Below, piece after piece: positions 37,371 to 46,806 of a DNA stretch of 64,000 nucleotides. This DNA comes from Hartmannibacter diazotrophicus (lineage in GTDB: Bacteria; Pseudomonadota; Alphaproteobacteria; Rhizobiales; Pleomorphomonadaceae): NCBI RefSeq assembly GCF_900231165.1, contig NZ_LT960614.1:3473501-3537500 (forward strand). Direction: 5' to 3'. The translations under genes were made by a program, and so were the position numbers. Numbering within the stretch: the stretch's first letter is position 1; each line of letters starts with the position of its first letter. Below the pieces are notes generated by a model. It searched no databases. It was not told the origin of the DNA and saw only the letters and a list, made by a program, of their open reading frames with translations.

Positions 37371-38615
37371 TCACTCCGAAGCCAGTTTCGAGATGACATC
37401 CAGGAGCACGTTTGCGCCCGCCGTGACGTGTTCCGGCTCGGCCCATTCCTCCTCGGCGTGGCTGACGCCGTCCCGGCAGGGAATGAAGATCATGGCGCTC
37501 GGCGCCAGCGGCGCCATGTGCCGGGCATCGTGGCCGGCGGCCGAGAGGAGCCGCAGGAAGGCAATGCCGCGCGCAACCGCCGACGCCTCGATGAGATCGC
37601 CGATCACCGGATCGAAGCCGTTCGAGGGCGCGTCCACCAGCGGCACGATATCGACCGAACAGCGCCCCGCGCCGTCGCGGCAGATGCGTTCCAGCAAGGC
37701 CCCTGCCGCATCGAGACGCCCGTTGTCCGGGTGGCGCAGGTCGACGGAAAAGGTCACCCGCGAGGGAATCACCGACGGCGCGTTGGGTTCGACCACGACG
37801 CGGCCGATCGTGAAGCGCATGTCGTCGTCGCCAGCGCCGATTTCGTCATACAGCCGCGCGGCGATGCGGGCAAAGGCGGCGAGCGCGTCCCGGCGATCCG
37901 CAGGTGGAACCGTACCGGCATGGCCCTTCTCGCCGGAAACGACGATCCGCCACGTCTTCTTGCCCTGAATGCCGGCGACGATGCCGATGGGGCAGTTCGC
38001 CGTCTCCAGCATCGTTGCCTGCTCGATATGCGGCTCGACATAGGCCGCGAAGGGAAAGCCGAGCGCGCGCTGCGGCACGTCCGGGAATGCCGCGTGAAGA
38101 CGGTCGATCTCGGCGCCCACCGCAATGCCTTCCGCATCCACGACGGCGCGGATGGCATCGAGCGAGCGAACGCCGGCAAAGACCTCCGAGCCCATCATGC
38201 CCGGCGCAAAGCGCGAGCCTTCCTCGTTCATCCACGCGACGACCGCGATATCCCGCTTTGGCGTGACACCGGCCTCGTGCAGCCGCGTCACGGCTTCCAG
38301 CGCTGCCAGCACACCGAAGGCACCATCGAACTTGCCACCCGTCGGCTGGCTGTCGAGATGACTGCCGGCAAGCACGGGCAAGGCACCCGGATCGGCCCCT
38401 TTCAGTGTCAGAAACAGGTTGCCGACCGGATCGGTCGATGGCGCAAGCCCCACCGCCCTGCCCCAGCCGATCACCAGCCGCCAGGCCTCGATCTCGCCGT
38501 CGCTGAGGGCCTGCCGGTTGACCCCGCCGCCCGGCAGCGCACCGATCTCGGCAAGGCGCATCAGGCGCAACCAGAGCCGGTCGCCATCGACGGAAAGGCT
38601 GGGACTGGCGGTCAT
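37371..38615 (-). CDS. M20 family amidohydrolase, hydantoinase/carbamoylase type
   Basis: The 414-residue enzyme resembles N-carbamoyl-L-amino-acid hydrolase, allantoate amidohydrolase and ureidopropionase relatives, which release CO2 and NH3 from ureido compounds. Di-metal motifs are present: GSHLDSQPTGGKFDGAFG, NEEGSRFAPGMMGS, and a distal SAAGHDARHMA. GKKTWRIVVSGEKGHAGTVP marks the lid/dimer domain. It is the last gene of a minus-strand operon with a hydrolase, an aminotransferase and an amidase. This suggests stepwise breakdown of a nitrogen-containing compound, though the substrate is unknown. Confidence 0.9.
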   Translation of the reverse strand: MTASPSLSVDGDRLWLRLMRLAEIGALPGGGVNRQALSDGEIEAWRLVIGWGRAVGLAPSTDPVGNLFLTLKGADPGALPVLAGSHLDSQPTGGKFDGAFGVLAALEAVTRLHEAGVTPKRDIAVVAWMNEEGSRFAPGMMGSEVFAGVRSLDAIRAVVDAEGIAVGAEIDRLHAAFPDVPQRALGFPFAAYVEPHIEQATMLETANCPIGIVAGIQGKKTWRIVVSGEKGHAGTVPPADRRDALAAFARIAARLYDEIGAGDDDMRFTIGRVVVEPNAPSVIPSRVTFSVDLRHPDNGRLDAAGALLERICRDGAGRCSVDIVPLVDAPSNGFDPVIGDLIEASAVARGIAFLRLLSAAGHDARHMAPLAPSAMIFIPCRDGVSHAEEEWAEPEHVTAGANVLLDVISKLASE

Positions 38616-38618
38616 CGG

Positions 38619-39497
38619 TCAGTCCGTCCGCATGATCTGGGCCGGATTGGCGCGCGGGTCGCGCTCGCCCCAGCGTCCGGCCTCCACCTGCGCCAGGAAA
38701 TCGGCCAGCAGGAGATTGAAGAAGATGGGTTCTTCGAGGTTCAGCGTGTGGCCGGTCTTCGGCAGAATCGCGAGGCCCGCCGCAGGTAGCACCCGCTTCA
38801 GGAACAGCCCCGGCTTCAGGCAGTGGTCGTCCTCGTCGCCGACCATGACGAGGGTCGGCACCATCATCTCTTTCAGTTCGGCTTCGAGATCGTAATAGGA
38901 CGGCCGCCGCGCCTGCACGCCGCGCATGGTCATCGCCGCGCCGAGCGAGGAATGGGTCGCAAGGCGATCGGCAAAGGCCTGCCAGCCGCGCGGGTCCTTG
39001 TTCTGGAACTGCACCCGGCTTGCCCCGAGGGCGTAAACCTTGGCAAAGGCCTCCGAACCCTGCTTTTCGAAATTGTCGGCGACGTTGAGCGAGACCTGCC
39101 GGAAATACTCCTCCGTCTCCTTCTCGCAGCCGTAGCCTGCGCCCGCGACGGTGAGCGACAGGCAGCGCTCCGGCGCGATGAGGCCGACATGCAGCGTCGC
39201 GAAACCTCCCATCGACAGGCCGACGATATGCGCCTTGTCGATGCCGAGCCCGTCCAGCACATCAACGGCATCCTCCGCCGCGATCCGCTGCGAATAGCGC
39301 TCGATATCCTCGGGCACGTCGGACGGCGGATAGCCCCGCGCCGCATAGGTGATCACGCGGTGATTGCGGGCAAAGTGAGTAAGCTGCGGCTCCCAGGAGA
39401 GATGATTGCCGCCGAACTCGTGGATGAAGAGGATCGGCGTGCCGCTGCCGGCTTCCTCGACGTGAAGACGGGTCCCATCGCGTGCAGTGACGAACAT
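38619..39497 (-). CDS. Alpha/beta hydrolase
   Basis: The 292-residue protein has the alpha/beta-hydrolase fold: oxyanion region ILFIHEFGGNHLSW, nucleophile elbow GLSMGGF, an acidic residue in VMVGDEDDHCLKPG, and the catalytic His in LPKTGHTLNLEEP. The position 3 bases before the carbamoylase-like gene shows co-translation. In ring-degrading operons such enzymes often open lactones, amides or C-C bonds after oxygenation. The actual substrate is not known. Confidence 0.9.
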   Translation of the reverse strand: MFVTARDGTRLHVEEAGSGTPILFIHEFGGNHLSWEPQLTHFARNHRVITYAARGYPPSDVPEDIERYSQRIAAEDAVDVLDGLGIDKAHIVGLSMGGFATLHVGLIAPERCLSLTVAGAGYGCEKETEEYFRQVSLNVADNFEKQGSEAFAKVYALGASRVQFQNKDPRGWQAFADRLATHSSLGAAMTMRGVQARRPSYYDLEAELKEMMVPTLVMVGDEDDHCLKPGLFLKRVLPAAGLAILPKTGHTLNLEEPIFFNLLLADFLAQVEAGRWGERDPRANPAQIMRTD

Positions 39498-39507
39498 GTC
39501 GTTCTCC

Positions 39508-40641
39508 TCAGAACTGCGACTGGACGTCGTTGATGGTGCGCGCGGTCTCGATCGCCTTGGGCAGCACGGCGCAGAACTTCTCCGCCCAGGCCTTGGGCAC
39601 CGTCGTCGACACCTTGATGAAGCGGTCGCCGAAGGTCTCGGTGTGGTAGCTTCCCTGCCGGATCATGACGCCCTCGCGGGAGAAGGCCGCCACCAGCGCC
39701 TCCGGGCGAAGGCCGCTCTCCGTCGTCTCGATCACCAGGAAATTGCCCTGGGACGGCCACACCGGCAGCGAGAAGCCGGGCAGCTTGGCAAAGGCGCCCC
39801 GGATCATCGCCTTGTTGGCGGCATCGATGGCAAGCACACTGGCCATCCAGTCCCTCTTGACCCGGAGCCCAGCTTCGGCGGCCCGCTGCGCGATGACGGA
39901 GGACCCGAGAACCCCCGAGGCATAGGGCGCCACGGCTTCGAGCAACTCTTGCCGCGCAACGAGCGCTCCGACGCGAAGGCCGGCAAGGCCGAGCCACTTG
40001 GAAAAGCTCATCGAAACGATGGAGACATCCGGCGCCACCGTGATGGCGGGCGTATGATCGCTCGCAAAATCCCGGTAGGTGCAGTCATGCACGAGCAGCG
40101 CCCCGCAGGAGCGGGCGATCTCGGCGAAGGCCTCGATCTCCTCCCCGGGATAGGTGATGCCGAGCGGATTGTTCGGGTCGACGAGATAGATGATCGCCGT
40201 CCGCTCATCGACATGGGCCGCGAGCGCCTCGGGCGTCAGCCGATAGTTGCAGGCCGGATCGTAGATCGGGATGCGGATCACCTCGGCGCCCATCTGCTCA
40301 GCGAACTGGCACGGCCATTTCCAGGTGGGGTCGGTCGTCACGAAGGTCGTGCCCGGGCGGCAATGCGCGCGCGTCACCATGGCGAGCGCGTTGACGCCGC
40401 CCTCGGTCACGATGGCCTCAACGCCGTCGACGCCGAAATCCGCGATGATTGCCTTGCGCAGGGATTCAAAGCCGAGCGGCGGCGCATAGGCGTTGAATTC
40501 CAGCGCCGCGACCGAGGCCGTGATCGCCTCGATCACAGCCGGATGGGCCGGAATGTGGTTGGTGTTCTGCCCCATCCAGGCCAGATCCGGCGTGGCAAAA
40601 AGGTCGTCGAAATAGCGGTTGCGGACAAGCATGTCGGACAT
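39508..40641 (-). CDS. Class I/II aminotransferase (PLP-dependent)
   Basis: The 377-residue protein belongs to PLP fold type I. Visible are the substrate-side block YAPPLGFESLRKAI, YLVDPNNPLGITYP, LLVHDCTYRDFASD and the PLP lysine in MSFSKWLGLAGLRVGAL. It is similar in layout to HisC-like and aspartate-type transaminases. It lies 10 bases before the hydrolase gene and 25 bases after the amidase gene, so it works in the same pathway, probably on an amino acid released from the substrate. Confidence 0.88.
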   Translation of the reverse strand: MSDMLVRNRYFDDLFATPDLAWMGQNTNHIPAHPAVIEAITASVAALEFNAYAPPLGFESLRKAIIADFGVDGVEAIVTEGGVNALAMVTRAHCRPGTTFVTTDPTWKWPCQFAEQMGAEVIRIPIYDPACNYRLTPEALAAHVDERTAIIYLVDPNNPLGITYPGEEIEAFAEIARSCGALLVHDCTYRDFASDHTPAITVAPDVSIVSMSFSKWLGLAGLRVGALVARQELLEAVAPYASGVLGSSVIAQRAAEAGLRVKRDWMASVLAIDAANKAMIRGAFAKLPGFSLPVWPSQGNFLVIETTESGLRPEALVAAFSREGVMIRQGSYHTETFGDRFIKVSTTVPKAWAEKFCAVLPKAIETARTINDVQSQF

Positions 40642-40666
40642 GAATGGGCTTTCGTCTTGCGTCGCG

Positions 40667-42079
40667 TCAGGAAAGGTCAGGGCTAAGGCGGTGATGCGTC
40701 GTCACCTGCTGGTAGGCGTGTCCCGCACGGCAGATGAGGCCCTCGTCGAAGGCCTTGCCGGCAAACTGGAAGGCGATGGGAATGCCGGCCGAACTCTGCC
40801 CGCAAGGCAGCGTGATGGTCGGCAGACCGGCGACATCGAAGGGCGCGGTGAACGGACCGATGGCGAGGATCGCCGCCGGGTCCTCGCCGAGCGAGGCCAT
40901 GAAGTCGAGACTGGGACCGGCGACGGGCAGCGCCGGGCAGAGATAAAGATCGATCCCGGCCATCATCGCCGCCATCTCGCCCCGGAAACGGCGGCGGGCC
41001 TCCTGCGCGCGCGCCAAATCGAAGGCCGTATAGCGGTGACCACGCTCCAGGAGGGACGAGAGGCGCTCGCCATAGTCGGTCTTGCGCGCGGGATAGGTGT
41101 CGGCGTGCGCCAGCGCCGCCTCGACGGCGCATTCCACCGCCCAGCCGTGCAAAATGGCGTCCGTTTCGGGAAAACGGACGGGAACGATCTGTGCTCCGAG
41201 CCGGCGCACGACCTCAAGCGCAGCTTCGATTGACGCCAGCACCTCGCCGTCGGCCTTGCGGGCGATAAGATCGCGGTCGACGCCGATCTTCAGGCCCGCG
41301 ATGCCGCCGTCGATGCCGGCAAGATAGTCGGGAACCGCCGTAACGGATGCCGTCGGGTCATGGCTGTCGGCACCTGCGATCACGGAAAGGATCGCCGCCG
41401 CATCTGCCGCGGTGCGGGCCATCGATCCGACATGGTCGAGCGAATGGGCCAGCGGAAAGACACCGTGCCGCGAAACCCGCCCCCAGGTCGGCTTGATGCC
41501 GGTGACGCCGCAACAGGCGGACGGCAGCCGGATCGAGCCTCCGGTGTCCGTGCCGAGCGAGCCGTAGCAAAGACGGCTGGCGAGCGCGACGCCGGAGCCA
41601 GACGAGGAATTGCCCGTCCAGTGCTTCGCGCCATAGGGGTTTATCGGTTCGACGACGCTCGGGTGATAGCCCGCGTAGACGCCTTCGGTCAGCGTCAGCT
41701 TGCCAAGAAGAACGGCACCGGCCGCCTCCAGCCGGCGGATGACCGTCGCATCCTCCGGCGCGGTCCAGTCGTCGAAGACCGTCGTGCCGAAGCGCGTCGG
41801 CATGCCTTTGGTCCAGAAGACATCCTTCACGGCAATCGGAATGCCGTGCAGCGGGCCGCGATCCGTCCCCGAGGCACGCTCGCGGTCCATCGCCTCGGCG
41901 CGCGCCAGCGCCGCGTCGGCCGCAACATGCACATAGGCATGCAGCCGGCCGTCATGGCGCTCGATGCGATCGAGCATCGCCTGCGTCAGCGCGCGCGACG
42001 AGGTCTTGCCGGCGCGAAGCGCCCCGGCAGCCTCCATCAGGCTGAGATCGGCAAGGGAATCAAGGATGTCGTCGTTCAC
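40667..42079 (-). CDS. Amidase signature family protein
   Basis: The 470-residue amidase has the Ser-cisSer-Lys triad motifs: Lys in GIPIAVKDVFW, the cis-Ser in GNSSSGSGVALAS and the nucleophile Ser in GTDTGGSIRLPSACCGVTG. The length fits GatA-like amidases. It is the first gene of a minus-strand operon with an aminotransferase, a hydrolase and a carbamoylase-like enzyme. It could hydrolyse an amide or ureide from the imported compound. Nitrile hydratase operons often hold an amidase, but that operon is 33 kb away and this one has its own context. Confidence 0.92.
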   Translation of the reverse strand: MNDDILDSLADLSLMEAAGALRAGKTSSRALTQAMLDRIERHDGRLHAYVHVAADAALARAEAMDRERASGTDRGPLHGIPIAVKDVFWTKGMPTRFGTTVFDDWTAPEDATVIRRLEAAGAVLLGKLTLTEGVYAGYHPSVVEPINPYGAKHWTGNSSSGSGVALASRLCYGSLGTDTGGSIRLPSACCGVTGIKPTWGRVSRHGVFPLAHSLDHVGSMARTAADAAAILSVIAGADSHDPTASVTAVPDYLAGIDGGIAGLKIGVDRDLIARKADGEVLASIEAALEVVRRLGAQIVPVRFPETDAILHGWAVECAVEAALAHADTYPARKTDYGERLSSLLERGHRYTAFDLARAQEARRRFRGEMAAMMAGIDLYLCPALPVAGPSLDFMASLGEDPAAILAIGPFTAPFDVAGLPTITLPCGQSSAGIPIAFQFAGKAFDEGLICRAGHAYQQVTTHHRLSPDLS

Positions 42080-42302
42080 GATGCGGCCAGGAGAAACGGC
42101 GCCGCGGAAGCGTTCGGCGCCCGATTTGAACTCTCATTATACAAAACACGGATTTTTGGATAATCAATGCCCATATTTCAGGCGGCACATGCGCAGGAGG
42201 CAGTCAATTCCGCACAGATACGGACCCTTGCACGCAAGAAGACCGGCCTCGAGTCCACCACACGAAGCCCAGAACCGGCGGCAATCCGGCACGCGCCGTC
42301 GA

Positions 42303-42354
42303 TTGGCATGCATATTGATAGGCGATTTCTGCATACATGAATTTCGACATGCAT
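42303..42354. promoter_or_regulatory. Candidate GntR operator A, upstream of the importer
   Basis: GCATGC (42306-42311) and GCATAC (42331-42336) occur with centres 25 bp apart, and a third ATGCAT lies at 42349-42354. TTGGCATGCAT at the left and ATGCATTGCCAA at the right end are near-inverted copies. Related pairs occur at 45938, 50855 and 51175. The site lies between the divergent amidase and importer operons, close to the importer start. Confidence 0.65.
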
Positions 42355-42375
42355 TGCCAACGTGAGGGGACCTTC

Positions 42376-43383
42376 ATGCGATCCATCAAAAGCCGCCTAG
42401 CCGCTGCCGCCGTTGCGACGATTGCCTCGGTCGCAACGCTCCTGCCCGCACACGCCGGGGAGGCGGTCTCCGTCCGCCTCAAGTGGCTGCCGCAGGCCCA
42501 GTTCGCCGGTATCTACGTCGCCAAGGCCAAGGGCTTCTACGAGGAAGCCGGCATGGACATGACCATCAATCCGGGCGGCCCGAACCTCAATGCCGAAACC
42601 CTCGTCGGGTCCGGCAACGACACCTTCGGCATCGCCAGCGGCACCGAGGGCGTTCTTTATGCCCGCGAAAAGGGCCTGCCGATCGTCTGCATCGGCATGG
42701 ACCAGCAGGTCACGCCCTTCGCCTTCGTCACCTACGACGACTCAGGCATCAATTCGGTCAAGGACTTCAAGGGCAAGAAGGTCGCCGTCTGGTTCACCGG
42801 CGTCCAGTACACGCTCTATTCGGTGCTGGCCGCCAACGGCCTGTCCAAGGAAGAGGTCGACATCGTCTCCCAGCCCTTCTCGATGCAGCCCTTCATCGAC
42901 AAGCAGTATGACGTGGCGACCGTCACGCTCTACAACGAGTTGAACACCCTGAAGGAACAGGGCATCAACAACATCAAGCTCTTCATCCCGGACGACAGCG
43001 GCATCACCACCCAGCAGGACTCGATCATCACCTCCGAGACGATGATCAAGGAAAAGCCGGAGATGGTGCAGGCCTTCCTCGATGCCACCCTCAAGGGCTG
43101 GAAATACGCCTTCGAGAACAAGAAGGAGGCCGTCGACATCATCATGGCCGCCGCCGATGGCCTCGACCGCACCCACCAGGAACTGATGCTCGACAAGGTC
43201 CAGGAGCTGATGACCTCCAACCTCGGCGGCACCGTCGGCCTCGGCACGCTCGACATGAAGTCGATCGAGGCGGTCCAGGAACGTCTGCTCGGGTTTGAGG
43301 CTCTCAAGGCGCCGGTCGATCTCTCCAAGGCCTTCGACACCAGCTTCGGCGAGAAGGTTCCGGACGAGAACAAGAAGCTCTGA
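42376..43383 (+). CDS. NMT1/THI5-like ABC transporter substrate-binding protein
   Basis: The 335-residue periplasmic protein has a Sec signal peptide, cut after LPAHA. The next block VRLKWLPQAQFAGIYVAKAK is a hallmark of the NMT1/THI5-like family, which binds pyrimidines, riboflavin-like or other small heterocycles. Later blocks include GSGNDTFGIASGTEGVLYAR and KKVAVWFTGVQYTLYSVLAA. The ATG at 42376 has GAGGGG 7 bases upstream; ATG 42337 is less likely. It heads an operon with an ATPase and two permeases. The ligand is probably the compound degraded by the neighbouring enzymes. Confidence 0.9.
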   Translation: MRSIKSRLAAAAVATIASVATLLPAHAGEAVSVRLKWLPQAQFAGIYVAKAKGFYEEAGMDMTINPGGPNLNAETLVGSGNDTFGIASGTEGVLYAREKGLPIVCIGMDQQVTPFAFVTYDDSGINSVKDFKGKKVAVWFTGVQYTLYSVLAANGLSKEEVDIVSQPFSMQPFIDKQYDVATVTLYNELNTLKEQGINNIKLFIPDDSGITTQQDSIITSETMIKEKPEMVQAFLDATLKGWKYAFENKKEAVDIIMAAADGLDRTHQELMLDKVQELMTSNLGGTVGLGTLDMKSIEAVQERLLGFEALKAPVDLSKAFDTSFGEKVPDENKKL

Positions 43384-43403
43384 GCTTTTCCGAAACGCCC
43401 ACC

Positions 43404-43437
43404 GTTTTGCCGGTTGCTCCCCTGTTACCGGCCAAAC
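43404..43437 (+). promoter_or_regulatory. Stem-loop just after the binding-protein gene
   Basis: GTTTTGCCGGT (43404-43414) and ACCGGCCAAAC (43427-43437) pair at 10 of 11 positions over a 12-base loop, about 20 bases after the stop codon. It resembles in position the stem-loops after the other binding-protein genes of this window and may set relative expression. Confidence 0.55.
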
Positions 43438-43571
43438 TGCCCGCGCCGGATCGTGCCCGAGATGGCGCGGGCCCCTTGCCCAACACGATCAGCCGGCGGC
43501 GCATCGCCCGCCTGGCACGGTTTTCGGATCCTGGAACGACGATGACAGCTCTCAAAGGAGCCACCTTGCAG

Positions 43572-44447
43572 ATGGACGATCCAACGCCCGAGGTCGCCGA
43601 CCAGGAGGCGCCCTCCTCCGGCATCGCAAAGGCCCAGCCCGAGGTAGGCCCGCCCCTCGTCGAGATGGTCAATGTCTGGAAGCGCTTTGGCCAAGGTGCA
43701 GGCGAGACCGTGGCGCTTGCCGGCGTCGACCTTGCCATCCAGCCCGGCGAATTCGTCACGCTGATCGGCCCGTCCGGCTGCGGCAAGTCCACGCTCTTCA
43801 ACATGATCGCCGGCCTCACCGACACCGATTCGGACGGCTCGGTCGTTTTCAAGAACAAGCCGCAGCGCGACGGCGAACTGCTCGGCAAGGTCTCCTTCAT
43901 GCCGCAAAAGGACCTGCTCTTTGCCTGGCGCACGGTGCTGGACAACGCGACGCTTGCCCTTGAGATCGAGGGCGTGCCGCGCGCCAAGGCCCGCGCAAGA
44001 GCCGAGGCGATGTTCCCCGAGTTCGGCCTCGCCGGCTTTGAAAAGCACTATCCCCACCAGCTTTCCGGCGGCATGCGCCAGCGCGTCGCCCTGATGCGCA
44101 CCTTCCTCTTCGAGCGCGAACTGATGCTGCTCGACGAGCCCTTCGGCGCCCTCGACGCCCTGACGCGCGCGATGATGCAGCGCTGGCTCCTGGAAATCTG
44201 GGAAAAACACCGCCGCACGGTGCTGTTCATCACCCATGACATCGACGAGGCGATCTTCCTCGGCGACAAGGTGGTGGTCATGACCGCCCGTCCCGGCCGC
44301 ATCAAGACCGTTGAGACCATCGACCTGCCGCGTCCGCGCGGCGCCGAGGTGATCACCTCGCCGGAATTCATCGAGATCAAGCGCCGCCTGCTTGGCATCG
44401 TCGAGGAAGAAAGCCTGAAGAGCTTTGCAAGCGCGGGCGCCTCATGA
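43572..44447 (+). CDS. ABC transporter ATP-binding protein, NitT/TauT type
   Basis: The ATPase has Walker [10 protein letters not shown], signature [15 protein letters not shown], Walker [16 protein letters not shown] and switch His in FITHDIDEAIFLGDKV, with the RPRGAEVITSPEF tail of SsuB/TauB relatives. The start is unclear: AAAGGAG at 43554-43560 is 5 bases from TTG 43566 and 11 from ATG 43572, and ATG 43542 is also in frame. From 43572 it has 291 residues. Its stop overlaps the first permease gene by 4 bases. Confidence 0.9.
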   Translation: MDDPTPEVADQEAPSSGIAKAQPEVGPPLVEMVNVWKRFGQGAGETVALAGVDLAIQPGEFVTLIGPSGCGKSTLFNMIAGLTDTDSDGSVVFKNKPQRDGELLGKVSFMPQKDLLFAWRTVLDNATLALEIEGVPRAKARARAEAMFPEFGLAGFEKHYPHQLSGGMRQRVALMRTFLFERELMLLDEPFGALDALTRAMMQRWLLEIWEKHRRTVLFITHDIDEAIFLGDKVVVMTARPGRIKTVETIDLPRPRGAEVITSPEFIEIKRRLLGIVEEESLKSFASAGAS

Positions 44448-45193
44448 CGATCCGGGGCTTTCTCCAATCGCCTGCGATGGCCATCCTCGTGCTGGCCCTC
44501 ATCTGGCTCGCCGTCGTGCCGGTGCTCGGCATCTCGCCGCGCATCCTGCCGCCGCTTCAAACCGTTCTCGCCGACGGCTGGAAGATCGCGCCGGGTCTGG
44601 CATCAAGCTTCCTGCGCACGCTCACCGAGACCCTTTTGGGTTTTGCCGCCGGCGCGGCCTTCGGCTTCCTCTGCGGCACCGGCTTTTCCTATGTCCGCTT
44701 CCTGGAGCGCTCGCTCTTTCCGATCTTCGTTGCCTCGCAGACGGTCCCGGTCATCGCCTTCGGCGCGGTCGTGGTCATCTCCTTCGGCAACACCATCCTC
44801 GCCAAGGTCGTGATTGCCTTCTATCTCACCTTCTTCCCCGTGACCGTGAACACGCTGCGCGGCCTCAGGTCGGCCGATCCGCAGAAGATCGACCTGTTGC
44901 AGAGCTTCGGCGCCAGCCGCTTCCAGATCTTCTGGAAATACGCCCTGCCCTCGGCGCTTCCTACCATCTTCGTGGGCCTCAAACTCGGCATCGCGCTCAG
45001 CCTCATCGGCGCCATGGTCGGCGACTGGTTCGGCGAAACCGTCGGCCTCGGCGTCCTGCTGCTCCAGGCGATGTATATGGAGCAGGTCCCCCGCATCTGG
45101 CTGCTCATCATCGTCTGCGGCGCTCTCGGCGGCATGCTCTATGGCGCGCTCGTCCTCATCGAACGGAGGTTCATATGGTGGCGCGGCGACTGA
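44444..45193 (+). CDS. ABC transporter permease (SsuC/TauC type), subunit 1
   Basis: The 249-residue membrane protein has six predicted spans and the coupling loop KIDLLQSFGASRFQIFWKYA, followed by LPSALPTIFVGLKLG, typical of this family. It overlaps the ATPase gene at its start and the second permease gene by 19 bases at its end. The two permeases probably form a heterodimer, unlike the fused double permease at 450-2072. Confidence 0.92.
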   Translation: MTIRGFLQSPAMAILVLALIWLAVVPVLGISPRILPPLQTVLADGWKIAPGLASSFLRTLTETLLGFAAGAAFGFLCGTGFSYVRFLERSLFPIFVASQTVPVIAFGAVVVISFGNTILAKVVIAFYLTFFPVTVNTLRGLRSADPQKIDLLQSFGASRFQIFWKYALPSALPTIFVGLKLGIALSLIGAMVGDWFGETVGLGVLLLQAMYMEQVPRIWLLIIVCGALGGMLYGALVLIERRFIWWRGD

Positions 45194-45936
45194 CCGATAT
45201 GGCGCTGAGCGCCTGGCCCGTGGTCGCGGGGCTCGCCGCGCTGCTCCTCGTCTGGGAAGGCAGCGTGCGCCTTTTCGACATCCCGACCTTCGTCCTGCCC
45301 GGCCCCTTCGCGATCCTCGGCACGATGGTCCTCAAATCAGGCTCGCTCCTGCCGCAACTCGCCATCACGCTCGGCGAAGCCCTCGGCGGCTTTGGCATCG
45401 GCTCCGTCATCGGATTGGCCTTCGCCATCGTCCTGGTGCTCGCCCCGCCGCTGGAGCGGGCCTTGCTGCCGATCGTGGTCATGCTGAATTCCGTGCCCTC
45501 GGTCGCCTTCGTGCCGCTGGCGCTGATCTGGTTTGGGCTCGGCGTTTCGTCGAAGATCGCGCTCGCGGCCCTCGCCGTCAGCTTCGCCGTCCTGCTCAAC
45601 GCCCTGCAGGGCCTGAAGAAGCCCGAGGCCGAGAGCATCAACCTCATGCGCAGCTTCGGCGCCGGACCGCTCGGCATCCTCTGGCGCCTGCGCCTGCCGG
45701 CGGCGATGCCCGCCATCGTCACGGGCCTGCGCGTCGGCCTTGCCCGCAGCACGATCGCCGTCATCGTTGCGGAAATGATGGGTGCCTATGCGGGCATCGG
45801 GCAGGTTATCTACCAGTCTACCGCGCAGATCGACTATCTTGCCGTCTGGGCGGCGGTCTTCCTCTCCTCCCTCGGCTCCCTGGCGCTCTACGGCGTCCTC
45901 ACCCTCATCGACAATCGCCTCGTCTGGTGGCGGTGA
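45175..45936 (+). CDS. ABC transporter permease (SsuC/TauC type), subunit 2
   Basis: The 253-residue membrane protein has six predicted spans and the coupling loop SINLMRSFGAGPLGILWRLR, followed by LPAAMPAIVTGLRVG. ATG 45175 follows GGAGG by 5 bases and so is the likely start, giving a 19-base overlap with subunit 1. It is the last importer gene, and the candidate operator of the regulator gene begins right after its stop. Confidence 0.92.
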   Translation: MVARRLTDMALSAWPVVAGLAALLLVWEGSVRLFDIPTFVLPGPFAILGTMVLKSGSLLPQLAITLGEALGGFGIGSVIGLAFAIVLVLAPPLERALLPIVVMLNSVPSVAFVPLALIWFGLGVSSKIALAALAVSFAVLLNALQGLKKPEAESINLMRSFGAGPLGILWRLRLPAAMPAIVTGLRVGLARSTIAVIVAEMMGAYAGIGQVIYQSTAQIDYLAVWAAVFLSSLGSLALYGVLTLIDNRLVWWR

Positions 45937-45937
45937 C

Positions 45938-45968
45938 TTGCATGCAGAAAATAGATATATGCATACAA
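45938..45968. promoter_or_regulatory. Candidate GntR operator D, upstream of the regulator gene
   Basis: TTGCATGCA (45938-45946) and TGCATACAA (45960-45968) have core centres 21 bp apart. The same pair with the same spacing occurs at 50855 and 51175. It starts two bases after the permease stop and lies 80 bases before the GntR start, which fits autoregulation. Confidence 0.68.
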
Positions 45969-46048
45969 ACGACCGAAAAGACTCGCACGGCAGGCGGACC
46001 ATGGCGCGACGCGCAAAAGACCGGAACGGCACGAAAGAGAGTGAAACG

Positions 46049-46762
46049 ATGACTGAGGCGTCGATACTGGAGATCGCCAGCACGGAGCCCGGAACCTTGC
46101 GCGCCGGCACGCGCTCGGAGGAACTGCGTGCCAAGCTTGAGGAAATGATCGTCAGCGCCGAACTGCAGCCGGGCGAACGGCTGGACGAGGCCGAGCTTGC
46201 CGCCCGCTTCAAGGTCTCCCGCACACCCGTTCGCGAGGCCCTGAAGGCGCTCGCCGCCATGGGCCTTGTCGAGGTGCGCGGCCGTCAGGGCGTTACCGTC
46301 GCCTCGATCTCCATCCCGGTCCTGATCGAGATGTTCGAGATGATGGCGGCCATGGAAGGCCTCTGCGCCAAGCTCGCCGCGCGCCGCGCCACGGTCGCCC
46401 AGAAGGCCGAAATGCGGGCGATCCACGCCCGGCTCGTCGAGGCGCTCGAAGACGGCGACCCATCGCGCTTCTACGACATCAACCGCGAATTCCACGAGGT
46501 GCTCTACGACGCCTCGCATGCCCAGTTCATCGCCCAGCAGACCCGCGCCCTGCGCAAGCGCGTCGCCGCCTACCGCCGCTACGTCACCTACCAGCCGGGC
46601 CGCATGGCCTCCACCATCGGCGAGCACGAGAAGATCATGACGGCGATCGAGAAGGCCGACGCGGAGGGCGCCTTCAAGGCCGCCAGCGACCACGTAATGC
46701 TGCTTGGCGACGACATGGCCGACTTCATCGCCGCCCTGCCCAAGGGCCTGATGCTGGCCTGA
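46049..46762 (+). CDS. GntR family transcriptional regulator, FCD/FadR subfamily
   Basis: The 237-residue regulator has an N-terminal winged helix (ERLDEAELAARFKVSRTPVR, then EALKALAAMGLVEVRGRQG) and a helical FCD ligand domain with metal-ligand candidates in FYDINREFHEVLYDASH and STIGEHEKIMTAI. ATG 46049 gives the usual family length; ATG 46001 is an alternative. It lies between the importer operon and an SDR gene. Shared palindromic sites upstream of four transcription units make it the likely regulator of the whole island. Confidence 0.92.
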   Translation: MTEASILEIASTEPGTLRAGTRSEELRAKLEEMIVSAELQPGERLDEAELAARFKVSRTPVREALKALAAMGLVEVRGRQGVTVASISIPVLIEMFEMMAAMEGLCAKLAARRATVAQKAEMRAIHARLVEALEDGDPSRFYDINREFHEVLYDASHAQFIAQQTRALRKRVAAYRRYVTYQPGRMASTIGEHEKIMTAIEKADAEGAFKAASDHVMLLGDDMADFIAALPKGLMLA

Positions 46763-46806
46763 AATTTACACGCTGACCGTCAAAAACACGAAGTGGGACG
46801 ACATCC